A stretch of DNA of 64,000 nucleotides from NCBI RefSeq assembly GCF_900115045.1, contig NZ_FOVC01000003.1, forward strand, positions 186,001 to 250,000, written 5' to 3'. Each line of letters begins with the position of its first letter. Position 1 is the stretch's first letter. Made by a program: the position numbers and the translations under genes. A model generated the notes under the pieces. It was given only the letters and a program-made list of their open reading frames with translations, was not told the DNA's origin and did no database searches. This document shows, piece by piece, positions 44,860 to 53,811 of the stretch. The DNA is from Izhakiella capsodis. GTDB lineage: Bacteria; Pseudomonadota; Gammaproteobacteria; Enterobacterales; Enterobacteriaceae.

Positions 44860-46071
44860 TTAAGCCTCAGACTCACCCGATATTTCGATCCCTCGAGTTT
44901 CACGTCCGAAAAATGTAATAACGCAGATTAGCACCGCCACTGTCCCGGCAATCAACGCCAGCGCAAGGCCATAATTGCCGTTGAACCTCTGCGCTATCGA
45001 CGATTGCAGCGTGGCATTGACCGATGCCAGTAAATTCCCCAGCTGATAAACGAAACCGGGCAGCACAGCCCGGGCGTTTGCTGGCACCAGTTCGGTCAGA
45101 TAGCCAGGAATAATCCCCCAGGCGCCCTGCACCATGAACTGCATCAGAAAAGCACCGAGACCGATCATTAATGAACCGCTGGAGAATGCCCACAGTGGCA
45201 GTACCGGCAGCGCCAATGCTGACGCCAATATTATCGCTTTTTTACGACCGATCTTTTCCGACAACGCGCCGAATAAAATCCCCCCCAGCATAGCCGCAAT
45301 ATTGTAGGCAATGGCGATCAGGCTGATGATATGAGGATCAAGATGGTGCTGAACTTTCAGAAAGGTAGGATACAAGTCCTGGGTGCCGTGGCTGAAAAAG
45401 TTAAAACACGCCATCAGAATGACCAGATAGAAACAGAGCTTCCAGTGGCTACGAATAAATGGCATTAAGGCTGCGTTATCTTTACGCTCGCGCGCCGCCA
45501 ACCATACGGGCGATTCAGGTACTTTAAAATAGATGAAAGGCAGCAGCATAATGGGCAAAGCACCAATAAGAAACATCCCCCGCCAGCCAACCACCGTGTA
45601 AAGAAGGCCGTAGCAAATTGAGGCCAGCAGATAGCCGCAAGGATAGCCAGCCTGGAATATACCGGACATTAAGCCGCGCGAACGATCCGGGATGGTCTCC
45701 ATTGCCAACGATGAGGCCACACCCCAGACACCGCCCATCGCAATGCCATAAATGACCCGAAAGGCGAAGAAAGCCGTTAACGTAGGTGACCAGGCAGACA
45801 GCAGTTCAAACAGCGCAAAGCTAACGACATTAAGCATCAGAATCGGGCGTCGGCCATATTTTTCCGCCAGTCGGCCAAACAGCAAAGCGCCCAGAGGGCG
45901 TACCGCCAGCGTTAGCATTATTGCCAGCGTAATCTGAGGAATGCTGGTGTGAAAATTATCGGCAAGATCGCTTAATACGAAGACCAGAATAAAAAAGTCA
46001 AACGCATCCAGCATCCAGCTCGCAAAGCAGGCCGAGGCCACATTACGTTGAGTCGGTGTCCAGCTAAACAT
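44860..46071 (-). CDS. MFS transporter, sialate/carboxylate:H+ symporter (SHS)-like
   Basis: 403-residue major facilitator with 12 predicted helices. The first helix motif LDAFDFFILVFVL is typical of the SHS (NanT/Jen1-type) family, and the loop between helices 2 and 3 has GRLAEKYGRRP; helices 8-9 carry GALSEKIGRKK. Carries organic acids or sugars in homologues; the substrate here is unknown. It lies 207 bp downstream of the nucleoside hydrolase on the same strand, so it may be part of the same cluster but with its own promoter. Confidence 0.75.
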   Translation of the reverse strand: MFSWTPTQRNVASACFASWMLDAFDFFILVFVLSDLADNFHTSIPQITLAIMLTLAVRPLGALLFGRLAEKYGRRPILMLNVVSFALFELLSAWSPTLTAFFAFRVIYGIAMGGVWGVASSLAMETIPDRSRGLMSGIFQAGYPCGYLLASICYGLLYTVVGWRGMFLIGALPIMLLPFIYFKVPESPVWLAARERKDNAALMPFIRSHWKLCFYLVILMACFNFFSHGTQDLYPTFLKVQHHLDPHIISLIAIAYNIAAMLGGILFGALSEKIGRKKAIILASALALPVLPLWAFSSGSLMIGLGAFLMQFMVQGAWGIIPGYLTELVPANARAVLPGFVYQLGNLLASVNATLQSSIAQRFNGNYGLALALIAGTVAVLICVITFFGRETRGIEISGESEA

Positions 46072-46278
46072 AGGTTATCTCGCTTTATTCAGCCGGGCTC
46101 TCAGGCACAGGCTAATTTTAAAATGAGCGCGGTTACCAAGCGCTGGCCGTTAGTCGTGCCAGCGCCGTCACAGCAAACATATTAACCAGTTGTTTATAGC
46201 ATGTAACAAACAACAACAACGAGAGTAATTGTCAGCGTTCGATTCCGAAAGTAAATAACTATTACAACACCGGTATCT

Positions 46279-47265
46279 TCAGCGGATCAGGCCGGAGAAA
46301 TAGTGCTCAAGCATGGCGATAAGTTGCCTATTATCAACCTGTTGTAGCACATGAACCAACCCACCAGCTGGCTCATTAATACCAACGTTAAGACGCAATG
46401 GTGGCCTGTAGCGCCATGACTTACCCCGGGTTACGCCCGGACGTAATTCAACATCGACATAATAGTCAGCGGCCGTAGCAACTCGTGGATTCAACAGCCA
46501 GGCTACCACCAGCGCATCATGTAACCAGCAGCCGGGAATATGACGCTGAGCAATCGAGTAATCAATCCAGGGGCGCAGCGTTTCACAAACAAAATTCATC
46601 AGTGGATGATCAATGTTCGCCAGCCGCTGCAGATCCTGATGGGTCATGAGTGTTTGAGTGGTCACATCCATAGGCACCAGCGTAAGGTTTGCACCACTGT
46701 GCAATACCTCCCAGGCGGCCTCCGGATCGAAGCCAAAATTGGTGTCTTTAATGTAATCATCCAGTGCAAAGACGCCGCCCATAATGGCAATTTCTTTTAC
46801 TGCCTTGGCCATTTGCGGATAATTTTTCAGCGCACGGGCAACGTTCGTTAACGGGCCAATAGCCACCAGCGTTATTTCACCAGGATTATCACAGATAAGC
46901 TGGCCGATCGCATCAGCTGCATCGTCACTACCTGCGTCAAATTGCTGCGGCTGACGCACTCCATGCCACAAATTTTTTAGCGCCGGATCTTGCAGACGAT
47001 TATCCAAAATATCCCGCCAGGGCTGGCTGGGTTCAAGTAGCGCACAGCTTGCGCCACGCACCAAGGGGATATCCAGATTGAGCCGGAGCAGCAGGTCTTT
47101 AATAACGCTATAGCCAGTTGTCACCGGCGTATTTCCCGCGACAATGGTAATCAGCTCAAGTGAGATTTCCGGTGCGGCCAGCGCGAGGGCAATCGCCAAA
47201 CCGTCATCAACATTCGATCCTGCGATGCCATTGCCCGGATCGCAATCGATAATAACTCTGTTCAT
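46279..47265 (-). CDS. Inosine-uridine preferring nucleoside hydrolase family
   Basis: 328 residues of the IUNH family, which cleave ribonucleosides to base and ribose. The Ca-binding N-terminus is IIDCDPGNGIAGSNVDDGLAIALAL (here the residues up to NVDDGLA are most telling), with LVAIGPLTNVARAL near 140 and EIAIMGGVFALDD near 168, and the C-terminal histidine region HDALVVAWLL. Insertion of AGS before NVDD differs from the usual DPGxDDA spacing and suggests a distant subgroup. Third gene of the cluster after the LacI regulator, 27 bp away. Confidence 0.88.
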   Translation of the reverse strand: MNRVIIDCDPGNGIAGSNVDDGLAIALALAAPEISLELITIVAGNTPVTTGYSVIKDLLLRLNLDIPLVRGASCALLEPSQPWRDILDNRLQDPALKNLWHGVRQPQQFDAGSDDAADAIGQLICDNPGEITLVAIGPLTNVARALKNYPQMAKAVKEIAIMGGVFALDDYIKDTNFGFDPEAAWEVLHSGANLTLVPMDVTTQTLMTHQDLQRLANIDHPLMNFVCETLRPWIDYSIAQRHIPGCWLHDALVVAWLLNPRVATAADYYVDVELRPGVTRGKSWRYRPPLRLNVGINEPAGGLVHVLQQVDNRQLIAMLEHYFSGLIR

Positions 47266-47292
47266 TTTTAGCTTTAAGTTTATGATTTATTG

Positions 47293-48327
47293 CTATTCCT
47301 GCGGTAACTTATGCAAGCGACAACCACAGGATTCCCCGATTTCCAGACGGTGAGCGAATTCACGTAATAGTGGCTCCGCCGTCCAGTTTTGTAACATTTC
47401 AAAAGCAGCACGCGCCATCTCATTTACCGGCTGACGCACGGTGGTTAACGAGGGCACATGGAATGCAGACTGTTCGGTACCGTTAAAACAAACCAACGCC
47501 ACGTCATCAGGCACCTTAAGCCCCGCATCGGCTAAAGCCCGCACGCAGCCGATGGCCTGTAGCTCGTTACTGCAAAACAGTGCGCGTGGATAACTCCCCT
47601 GCGCCAGCATCGCTTTCGTCGCCTGATAACCGCCCGTACGCGTATAAGGCGCCGGAAAAATCCAGCGCTCATTAACCGCCAGATCAAACCCGGCCATCGC
47701 GTCACACCAACCGTTTATACGGTCCTGAGCGTTCATCATTTCAAGCGGGCCGCTGATAATTCCTACCTTCTGATAACCATGATTTAACAGATGGCTGGTG
47801 ACCTGAGAGGCTGCCGCACGTTCATCTACGCGTAACACACTGACATGGTGCTCACCAGGATCAAGGCGATCCAGCATCACCAGCGGCGTAGCCGATGCTT
47901 GGATCAGATCGATATAAGGGTGACGATCTACGCTGATGTAAATTAGCCCGTCGACGCGCCGCTCAAGCAGATTGTTAATAAGTTCCAATTCGCGCTGACG
48001 ACTATCGCCGGCATCGCCAAGTAGCATTACCTGCCCTTTCGCCAGGACCTCCTGCTGCAAAGCATGCGCCAGCGAAGCGACAAAAACGTTAGATATATTC
48101 GGCACTACCAGACCAAAGGTCTTGGTAGTGCCAGAAGCCAAAGCGCGGGCAACGCTGTTAGGGCGATAGCCAACCTTTTTAATCGCCTGTAGCACCCTTT
48201 CACGCGTCGCTTTCGCCACCGGGCGCGGCCCGTTATTCATGACATAGCTCACGACCGCAACAGAAGTACCGGCCTCTTTTGCCACGTCGGCTCGTGTTGC
48301 CCGCCCTGCACCTTGCTGCTTTGCCAA
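47293..48327 (-). CDS. LacI-family transcriptional regulator
   Basis: 344 residues from a TTG start. The N-terminal HTH is TRADVAKEAGTSVAVVSYVMNNGPR with hinge helix VARALASGTTKTFGLVVPNISN, followed by the periplasmic-binding-like effector domain. It lies between the MHS transporter (31 bp) and the nucleoside hydrolase (27 bp) on one strand, so it is likely the local repressor. A 16-bp palindrome with the central CG step typical of LacI operators sits in the promoter of the cluster at 50018-50033. Confidence 0.88.
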   Translation of the reverse strand: MAKQQGAGRATRADVAKEAGTSVAVVSYVMNNGPRPVAKATRERVLQAIKKVGYRPNSVARALASGTTKTFGLVVPNISNVFVASLAHALQQEVLAKGQVMLLGDAGDSRQRELELINNLLERRVDGLIYISVDRHPYIDLIQASATPLVMLDRLDPGEHHVSVLRVDERAAASQVTSHLLNHGYQKVGIISGPLEMMNAQDRINGWCDAMAGFDLAVNERWIFPAPYTRTGGYQATKAMLAQGSYPRALFCSNELQAIGCVRALADAGLKVPDDVALVCFNGTEQSAFHVPSLTTVRQPVNEMARAAFEMLQNWTAEPLLREFAHRLEIGESCGCRLHKLPQE

Positions 48328-48358
48328 TATTTGCCTGCCTTATCTGTTCGGTCTGCGG

Positions 48359-49744
48359 CTATATCGCATCCTCAGGTAAGTTAAGATCGCGCCCGCGTGT
48401 TTCCGGCGCAACAAATGTTGTCAGAAAACCAATAGTCGCCATAGCAAAAAAGTAACAGGCAATGGTCCACCAGTGCCCGCTCCATGAGAACAACGCCGCC
48501 GCGATCAATGGCGCGGTACCGCCAGATAGGATCGATCCCAGCTCCTTAGCCATTGCCATTTTAGTGTAACGATGGGTCACGCCAAACAGCTCCACGCCCC
48601 ATGCCGCCTGAACGCCAAAAATACCCAGTGAAGCCAGAGCCATCCCCACCACAATAGTTGAAATAACAATCACGGGTTCACGTGAATCTAACAGCATAAA
48701 AGCGGGGAATGCATAAAGCATCAGCAGTAAACAGAAGCCACGATAAGTAATACGACGGCCAAAACGATCTGAAAGCCAGCCGGCAAAAGGAATAACGGCA
48801 AAACCCAATATTGACGCGATAAAAACTGCCGTCGTTGCGATGGATTTATCAACAGCCAGCACTTTGACCACATAACCGACAATAAAACCCTGCGCCAGAT
48901 AAGAGGGGCCATTTTCACCAATGCGCAGACCGAGCATTACCCAGAAAGCCTTATTACCCCGATGGGCACTCGCAGGATTTTTCGCCTGATTTTGCTGCGT
49001 CTGCAAGTCATCGCGCAGAGCAGCAAGTTGACGTTTTTTACGTTCAAATACGGGGGTTTCACGCAGTTGACGACGAAGCCACACCGCCGCCAGCGCAATG
49101 AGCGCACTACAGAGGAAGGGTATACGCCAGCCCCAAGCGAGCAGATGCTGCGGATCCATTTGTACCACCAGAAGCCAGACCAATGAAGCCAGCAAAGTAC
49201 CGGTATTAGATCCAAGTGCAATTATCGATGACACAAGGCCACGTTTTTGAGTGGGTGCATATTCACCCAGAGTTACAGTTCCGCCCGACAGCTCAGCGCC
49301 AGCGCCAAACCCCTGGCTGAAACGCAGCGCCACCAGACAAATCGGCGCCCAGACGCCAATTGAGTTATAGCTGGGTATAAGACCAATCAGCATGGTCGAA
49401 AGCCCCATTAGCACAATGGTAGCAATCATCACCACCTTGCGCCCTTTACGATCGCCCAGCCAGCCAAAAAACAGCGCACCTATCGGCCGGGCAATAAAAC
49501 CTACCGACCAGGTCGCAAAACTGGAAAGCAGCGCCATAGCTGGTGACGCGTGTGGGAAAAAGACATCGCCGAAAATAATGCCGGCCGCCAGTCCGTAGAG
49601 GGCGAAGTCAGCGTATTCCATCGCTGTGCCTAACCAACATGAGAACGTGGCCCGCAAGAACTCTTTGCGCCCCTGGGGAGTCGTTAATTGAGCATCAGCA
49701 GCCGCGTCAGAAGCGGCATGGCCAGGAAGGTGTATTTCAGACAT
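48359..49744 (-). CDS. MFS metabolite:H+ symporter (MHS family)
   Basis: 461 residues from MSEIHLPGHAA; an ATG 24 codons earlier is open, but the shorter start has GGAT at a proper distance. The loop motif GWLGDRKGRKVVM between helices 2 and 3 and GWLSDRFGRRITYR between 8 and 9 place it in the MHS family (ShiA, YhjE, ProP type). First gene of the transporter-LacI-hydrolase unit, so a nucleoside or related compound is a plausible substrate, as inference only. A leader of about 260 nt separates it from the promoter at 50.0 kb. Confidence 0.82.
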   Translation of the reverse strand: MSEIHLPGHAASDAAADAQLTTPQGRKEFLRATFSCWLGTAMEYADFALYGLAAGIIFGDVFFPHASPAMALLSSFATWSVGFIARPIGALFFGWLGDRKGRKVVMIATIVLMGLSTMLIGLIPSYNSIGVWAPICLVALRFSQGFGAGAELSGGTVTLGEYAPTQKRGLVSSIIALGSNTGTLLASLVWLLVVQMDPQHLLAWGWRIPFLCSALIALAAVWLRRQLRETPVFERKKRQLAALRDDLQTQQNQAKNPASAHRGNKAFWVMLGLRIGENGPSYLAQGFIVGYVVKVLAVDKSIATTAVFIASILGFAVIPFAGWLSDRFGRRITYRGFCLLLMLYAFPAFMLLDSREPVIVISTIVVGMALASLGIFGVQAAWGVELFGVTHRYTKMAMAKELGSILSGGTAPLIAAALFSWSGHWWTIACYFFAMATIGFLTTFVAPETRGRDLNLPEDAI

Positions 49745-50012
49745 GATAACAATCCATTCTTTGAGGCATATGTTGGTGTATTGCGCCTGACATGTCCCAA
49801 CTGGCGAAGGGAGCAAACATCGCGGCGAATACGTGCTTACTGACCCAACTGAAGGTTCAGAAGAGGATCCCCTGGTGTTGGCATCCGCGCATATTCTGTA
49901 TCAAAAACGTTAAATTCCGACTATTTAGCAGGTTTTCTTAACAATACAAAAAGTGTGTGAAACCTTGCTGAGCCGTTCATGCAGCATAATCCCGCGATGA
50001 TTGCTTGAAAAT

Positions 50013-50040
50013 ATTATATCTACGCGCGTAGATTATGCAA
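50013..50040 (-). promoter_or_regulatory. Promoter with embedded LacI-type operator
   Basis: On the minus strand, -35 TTGCAT (50035-50040), 16-nt spacer, perfect -10 TATAAT (50013-50018). The spacer is occupied by ATCTACGCGCGTAGAT (50018-50033), a perfect 16-bp palindrome centred on CG. Repressor bound there would block RNA polymerase. The transcript would lead into the MHS transporter. Association with the LacI gene is inference. Confidence 0.7.
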
Positions 50041-50527
50041 GTAGGGTCGTCTTATAATGAAGAAAACTCATATGTTATAGAAAACTTAGCAAATCACGTA
50101 AGGCCTCACGGATCTAGGGAGCTTGTAGTACCCACAGTCCCACATCGCCTTTTTCTGACATCGAATGTTGCTGATTATTGAAAATTGATCCAGCTATCGC
50201 CAGGGTGTCCGGGAAACCATAGCGCCATATCCCACGACTGGAGGGCTGACTAAACCACGTATCTGCTTAAGTGGACGGCAGACAACTCTGGGTGCAACGC
50301 AATGAAATAAGGTCGGTTGTTGATGCATAATCCAGTACAAAATGCACGGTTATAATGAAATAGCTTCAATGGCCCTTATCTGGCAAGGTGATAGCGGCTG
50401 AAAACGGAAGCGGAGCAATTTAGCTTGCCACCCGCGCTTTTCCGCGTTTAGCGAGGAAAAATGCGCCAACCGCATGAAAAATCGGCAGTCAGTATGCTGA
50501 ACACTGGATTGCCGAACGCAGTTATCT
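50041..50527. other. Intergenic region upstream of tRNA-Ile2
   Basis: About 490 bp with no convincing gene, RNA or repeat. The tRNA -10 (TATAAT, 50528-50533) lies just to its right, with a GC-rich discriminator. Confidence 0.4.
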
Positions 50528-50543
50528 TATAATCCTGCGCCTC

Positions 50544-50619
50544 GGCCCCTTAGCTCAGTGGTTAGAGCAGGCGACTCATAATCGCTTGGTCGCAAGTTCA
50601 AGTCTTGCAGGGGCCACCA
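50544..50619 (+). tRNA. tRNA-Ile2 (CAU, lysidine-modified)
   Basis: 76-nt gene with encoded CCA. The acceptor GGCCCCT pairs with AGGGGCC, the anticodon loop is CTCATAA, so CAU. The body matches E. coli ileX/ileY (GGCCCCTTAGCTCAGTGGTT) rather than tRNA-Met, so the wobble C is expected to become lysidine through TilS and read AUA. The T-stem differs from E. coli by paired changes (GCAAG / CTTGC). TATAAT lies 10 bp upstream. Confidence 0.93.
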
Positions 50620-50645
50620 AATTTTAGCTTTAGAATCATATAATT

Positions 50646-50672
50646 AAGCCACCTCGCAAGGGTGGCTTTTTT
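50646..50672 (+). terminator. tRNA-Ile2 terminator
   Basis: Stem AAGCCACC / GGTGGCTT, 7-nt loop TCGCAAG, then TTTT tract, 26 bp after the tRNA. Confidence 0.88.
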
Positions 50673-51416
50673 GTTTCTTCGTTTTCGAGTGGCGATAGAA
50701 TGGCGGCAGCATCTCAATTGCCCACAAAAGACTCACCGCTGTAAGTTCATGTCATACATTTACCAGCCCTTAACCACTGAAGAGGAATGGTCATGGCGAA
50801 ATTGCGTATGCACCACGTATCCCCACACTGAACAAATCTGGCGTTACCTTTTCACACAGCGCTAACCCTTTCCTGAAATTTTTCTGCAGAAGTAACAACA
50901 TTAATCAGGATATCCCTCGATTCATCACTGATAGTTTATCTGATATTGACCCCCGCATCGGTAATGCCGATTTTATCGCGACGTTGTTGAACAGGCCTAC
51001 GGACACAAAACCGTCCCGATGCAGCCTGAGCTTATCGGATCATCTCTAAGAGAGGAGATCTGACAATTAGCCGACGAAGCGCAACAGACACCGTTCGTAA
51101 TTGTTTCGGTCACCGCGCTACGCGGTTTACTCAACTTTACTGCCGTTTGAATCAGGTCCCGGCGCTGGTAAAATTTTCTGATACTGGTCGCTATCGTCCT
51201 GATATACCTGCCGTCCAACATTCAGGACGCGGTTTTCCTTTAACCAGTATTCATTCTGCTTAGCGACTGTACATGGGTACTTAGTATATTGATACGGCTT
51301 AGGTCTTGTATAAAAGGACGCCAGCTAAGGTGAATTGTGGATTTAACCGCATCCAGCGAGGTCTGGCTAACCCATTAATTCTGGTCGCCCCTGATCTTAA
51401 GTCGCCCAAAGTTCCC
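50673..51416. other. Gene-free, apparently decayed DNA downstream of tRNA-Ile2
   Basis: 744 bp. Several short frames are broken by stops in every phase; for example around 50985-51130 the plus strand reads AYGHKTVPMQPELIGSSL and, after a stop, LADEAQQTPFVIVSVTALR, coherent pieces that look like a decayed protein gene. The family is not recognised. Confidence 0.4.
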
Positions 51417-51605
51417 TCATCTGGAAACATCCGCTGAATGATTACATTCATCGGCACGGATATTTGTTACCAATTCATTAGTCAACTCGGAAACCCACTG
51501 GATAGCCATGCGCGTTTCCTGGTAGTCGCATTCGGTAGCTGCTACCAGCTTAATAAAAAAATCTATACGCTGAAGCTTTAAAGACTCCGAAAGATAGTCC
51601 ATCAT
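51417..51605 (-). CDS. Small hypothetical protein
   Basis: 62 residues with a very strong ribosome site (AGGAGGGAAGG just before two adjacent ATGs). The product is amphipathic and acidic, starting MMDYLSESLKLQRIDFFIK with CDYQETRMAIQWVSELTNEL in the middle; no motif is recognised. It is on the same strand as cox and lies 1.3 kb away, so it could be an early-region prophage gene, but that is a guess. The strong ribosome site is the main support in an otherwise decayed region. Confidence 0.5.
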   Translation of the reverse strand: MMDYLSESLKLQRIDFFIKLVAATECDYQETRMAIQWVSELTNELVTNIRADECNHSADVSR

Positions 51606-52866
51606 CCTTCCCTCCTGTCGCCATTATGGGTAAAAATCATTAAGCAATACTGTTTATACATACAGTATATGAGGGCTGTAACTATGTAAAATGATTTTGC
51701 GTTTTTTACAAGTTTTTCCTTTAACTGTCTCTTTAATCTTTATTTTTCTCTGATCAAACGCATCCTGAGTGTCGACGCATTTTGTCATCCTGACATAAGT
51801 ATTGGTTACGATATAAACTATCCAATCTTCCTCTACCAAACGGTATACTGCCGCCGAACGTATCAGGCTTGTTTGCGTTATGCTGCCTGAAGTGTTATGC
51901 CCTGTTGGTAACTATTCGGACACGTTGGCCTGACGACTGATAACCAGATCCGCAACTTACGAAGCTGCTTTTTCTTCCACATCTCACTGTCAGAGAGCAA
52001 ACCAATCACGGCTACTCGTTAAGGGCGCTTTAGCTGGTTCAAATTTTTACAGGGAAGTGATGATTTCAACGAGTCCGAATCCAGCAAATGCAAATCTACG
52101 GTCAGGGGTTACCTCATAAGCCCCTGCAGCTTAACGAACCTATTTTCAGTGGGTCCCATGTGTACAAATTCTGCACACGACATTAGGCGGCCAGTGACAT
52201 AACGTCATTAAGCCTGTAGGCCAGCTGTTTTCGCCCACACAGCACAACCGAAGTGAGTTTACATTGCCACCAGTATGCTGCATTGCGGCATCGGGAACGC
52301 ATCGGCCTTTTGCACTATTTTAAGGTGAGCGGGATAGATAAAAACCAGATGGCACTGCTTTGCTCAACGGTGGCGGCGATCAATTCAGATTCGGGGCTGC
52401 TTTCGCTGAGTGCTGCAATCAGCAGCACGGCTAATGATGGCATAGTATGCTGCGCGATCCCCACACATTACAGCCCCCAGCGATAACCTGTTAACACAGA
52501 TTATCATCTCACTGTGGCGGTATATCAGGTTACTGGTGCGGGCGTTCAGGAATTGAGTTCAGATGAAAGCGATCGTCCTGAGCAGAATCGTCGGAGTAAT
52601 AAACGTATATACATCGCCGCTGGGCGGATCGCCTTACCCCAGGTTCACCTCAGGCCGCCAGCACCAGTCATCACTGGCAGAGTGACAGACTGAGCACTGT
52701 GCCTTTTTATCAAATCCGCATATTTCATTTTCTTCAGAAAAAACCTATTTTATCCTTGCCATAGGGAAAAAATGCTTCCGACCCTTCCTGTCCTTATTTC
52801 CTCTTAATTGCGCTCGGATGAGCCAGCTGGACACCCTAATGCCAGCTTTAACATCGCAAAATGAAA
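51606..52866. other. Decayed, gene-free stretch
   Basis: About 1.26 kb with no gene I can defend. The hairpin CAGGGG / CCCCTG (52103-52126) is the only clear structure. A 41-codon minus-strand frame ends near 52324 (MPSLAVLLIAALSESS...) without a ribosome site; it may be chance or a fragment. Confidence 0.4.
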
Positions 52867-53106
52867 CTAACAAGCATGCATTGTGAACTCGCAGTCCTGA
52901 GCGGCTTCGATCGTTAACGCGAACATGTTGACCTCAATAAGATTACTGATGCCAGCGTTTCTCCTCAAAGGCAAACGATTTTCACGAATCATCTGACGGA
53001 CATAACTCGGTTTATAGCCAGTGCGGCGACAGAATTCATCCAGTGTAATAAATGGTTCGGATACCACAAAATTGATGCTGGGGCGCATTGAAAAATTACT
53101 TTTCAT
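52867..53106 (-). CDS. P2/186-type Cox/Apl regulatory protein
   Basis: 79 residues. The core EPFITLDEFCRRTGYKPSYV and RQMIRENRLPLRR form the short winged helix-turn-helix of the phage Cox/Apl family, which represses the lysogenic promoter and acts as excisionase. The C-terminus IEVNMFALTIEAAQ fits the same family. Divergent from the CI repressor with 84 bp between, exactly the order of the P2/186 lysogeny switch. No other phage gene was recognised nearby, so the protein is probably a relic or serves only the switch. Confidence 0.78.
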   Translation of the reverse strand: MKSNFSMRPSINFVVSEPFITLDEFCRRTGYKPSYVRQMIRENRLPLRRNAGISNLIEVNMFALTIEAAQDCEFTMHAC

Positions 53107-53190
53107 GATGCACTATTCCTCAGTTTGGGTTTCATAACTTCACTATCCGGGACTATCACAACAACACATGGCCGATATTAGGATCTCATT
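53107..53190. promoter_or_regulatory. cI-cox switch region with phased ACTAT repeats
   Basis: 84 bp between the divergent starts. Three copies of ACTAT (53112, 53142, 53152) are spaced 30 and 10 bp, whole helical turns, and could be operators for CI or Cox. AGGA before the TTG of cI is its ribosome site; GAGGAA precedes cox. Confidence 0.45.
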
Positions 53191-53811
53191 TTGAATATTA
53201 CAAGCCCTAAATCAACCTCATCAGAGATATCAAAATACCACTTTACATCTCAAAGTGGCGGTAAAGAAGCTATCACCCGTATTCTCCAGGCTTATGGGTT
53301 CAGTACCCGGCAGGCTTTGTGCGATCGGCTGGGCATATCTCAGAGTACAATGGCAAACCGTTGGATGCGTGACACATACCCACACGACTGGCTTATTGCG
53401 TGCCATCTTGATACTGGTGTATCTATGCTCTGGCTTACCACGGGTCAGGGAATACCCACAGACAACGCACATGACGACAGTGGGTTGCTTTTGCAACTTA
53501 AAGAAATCTCAAATGGTGTTTATTCCTCTATTGAACAGGTACGTTATGACATGCGTCTTACTCCCCAGGGGGCGATGGCTGTATTCCTGGTAAAGTTCGA
53601 TGGTTCTTTTTATCTGGTGGATGAGTTCAAGGGTGAAATCAACGATGGGATCTGGCTGATTGAATTGGATGGTTTTTTGAGCATCAGGCAGGTTTACCGT
53701 CTTCCGGGCGGCCGCCTGCGCGTAGAGAATGGCCCGGCATCTTTCGAGTGTACTACATCGGATATTGAGGTTACCGGCAAAGTGATCAGCAAAATAATGT
53801 ACATGGAATGA
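53191..53811 (+). CDS. P2-family phage repressor CI
   Basis: 206 residues from a TTG start with AGGA at the proper distance. The N-terminal CI helix-turn-helix is AITRILQAYGFSTRQALCDR and LGISQSTMANRWMRDTYPHDW, and LDTGVSMLWLTTGQG follows, as in 186 and Fels-2-type repressors. The C-terminal domain (about 120-206) has FYLVDEFKGEINDGIWLIEL and VYRLPGGRLRVENG, the repressor oligomerisation domain. It lacks the LexA-like protease residues as expected for this CI group. Downstream, where the integrase should be, nothing is found. Confidence 0.85.
   Translation: MNITSPKSTSSEISKYHFTSQSGGKEAITRILQAYGFSTRQALCDRLGISQSTMANRWMRDTYPHDWLIACHLDTGVSMLWLTTGQGIPTDNAHDDSGLLLQLKEISNGVYSSIEQVRYDMRLTPQGAMAVFLVKFDGSFYLVDEFKGEINDGIWLIELDGFLSIRQVYRLPGGRLRVENGPASFECTTSDIEVTGKVISKIMYME

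Noticed and set aside
50662..50865. 67-codon frame beginning in the tRNA-Ile2 terminator
   Set aside because: Starts inside the hairpin's T tract; no ribosome site and no known motif.
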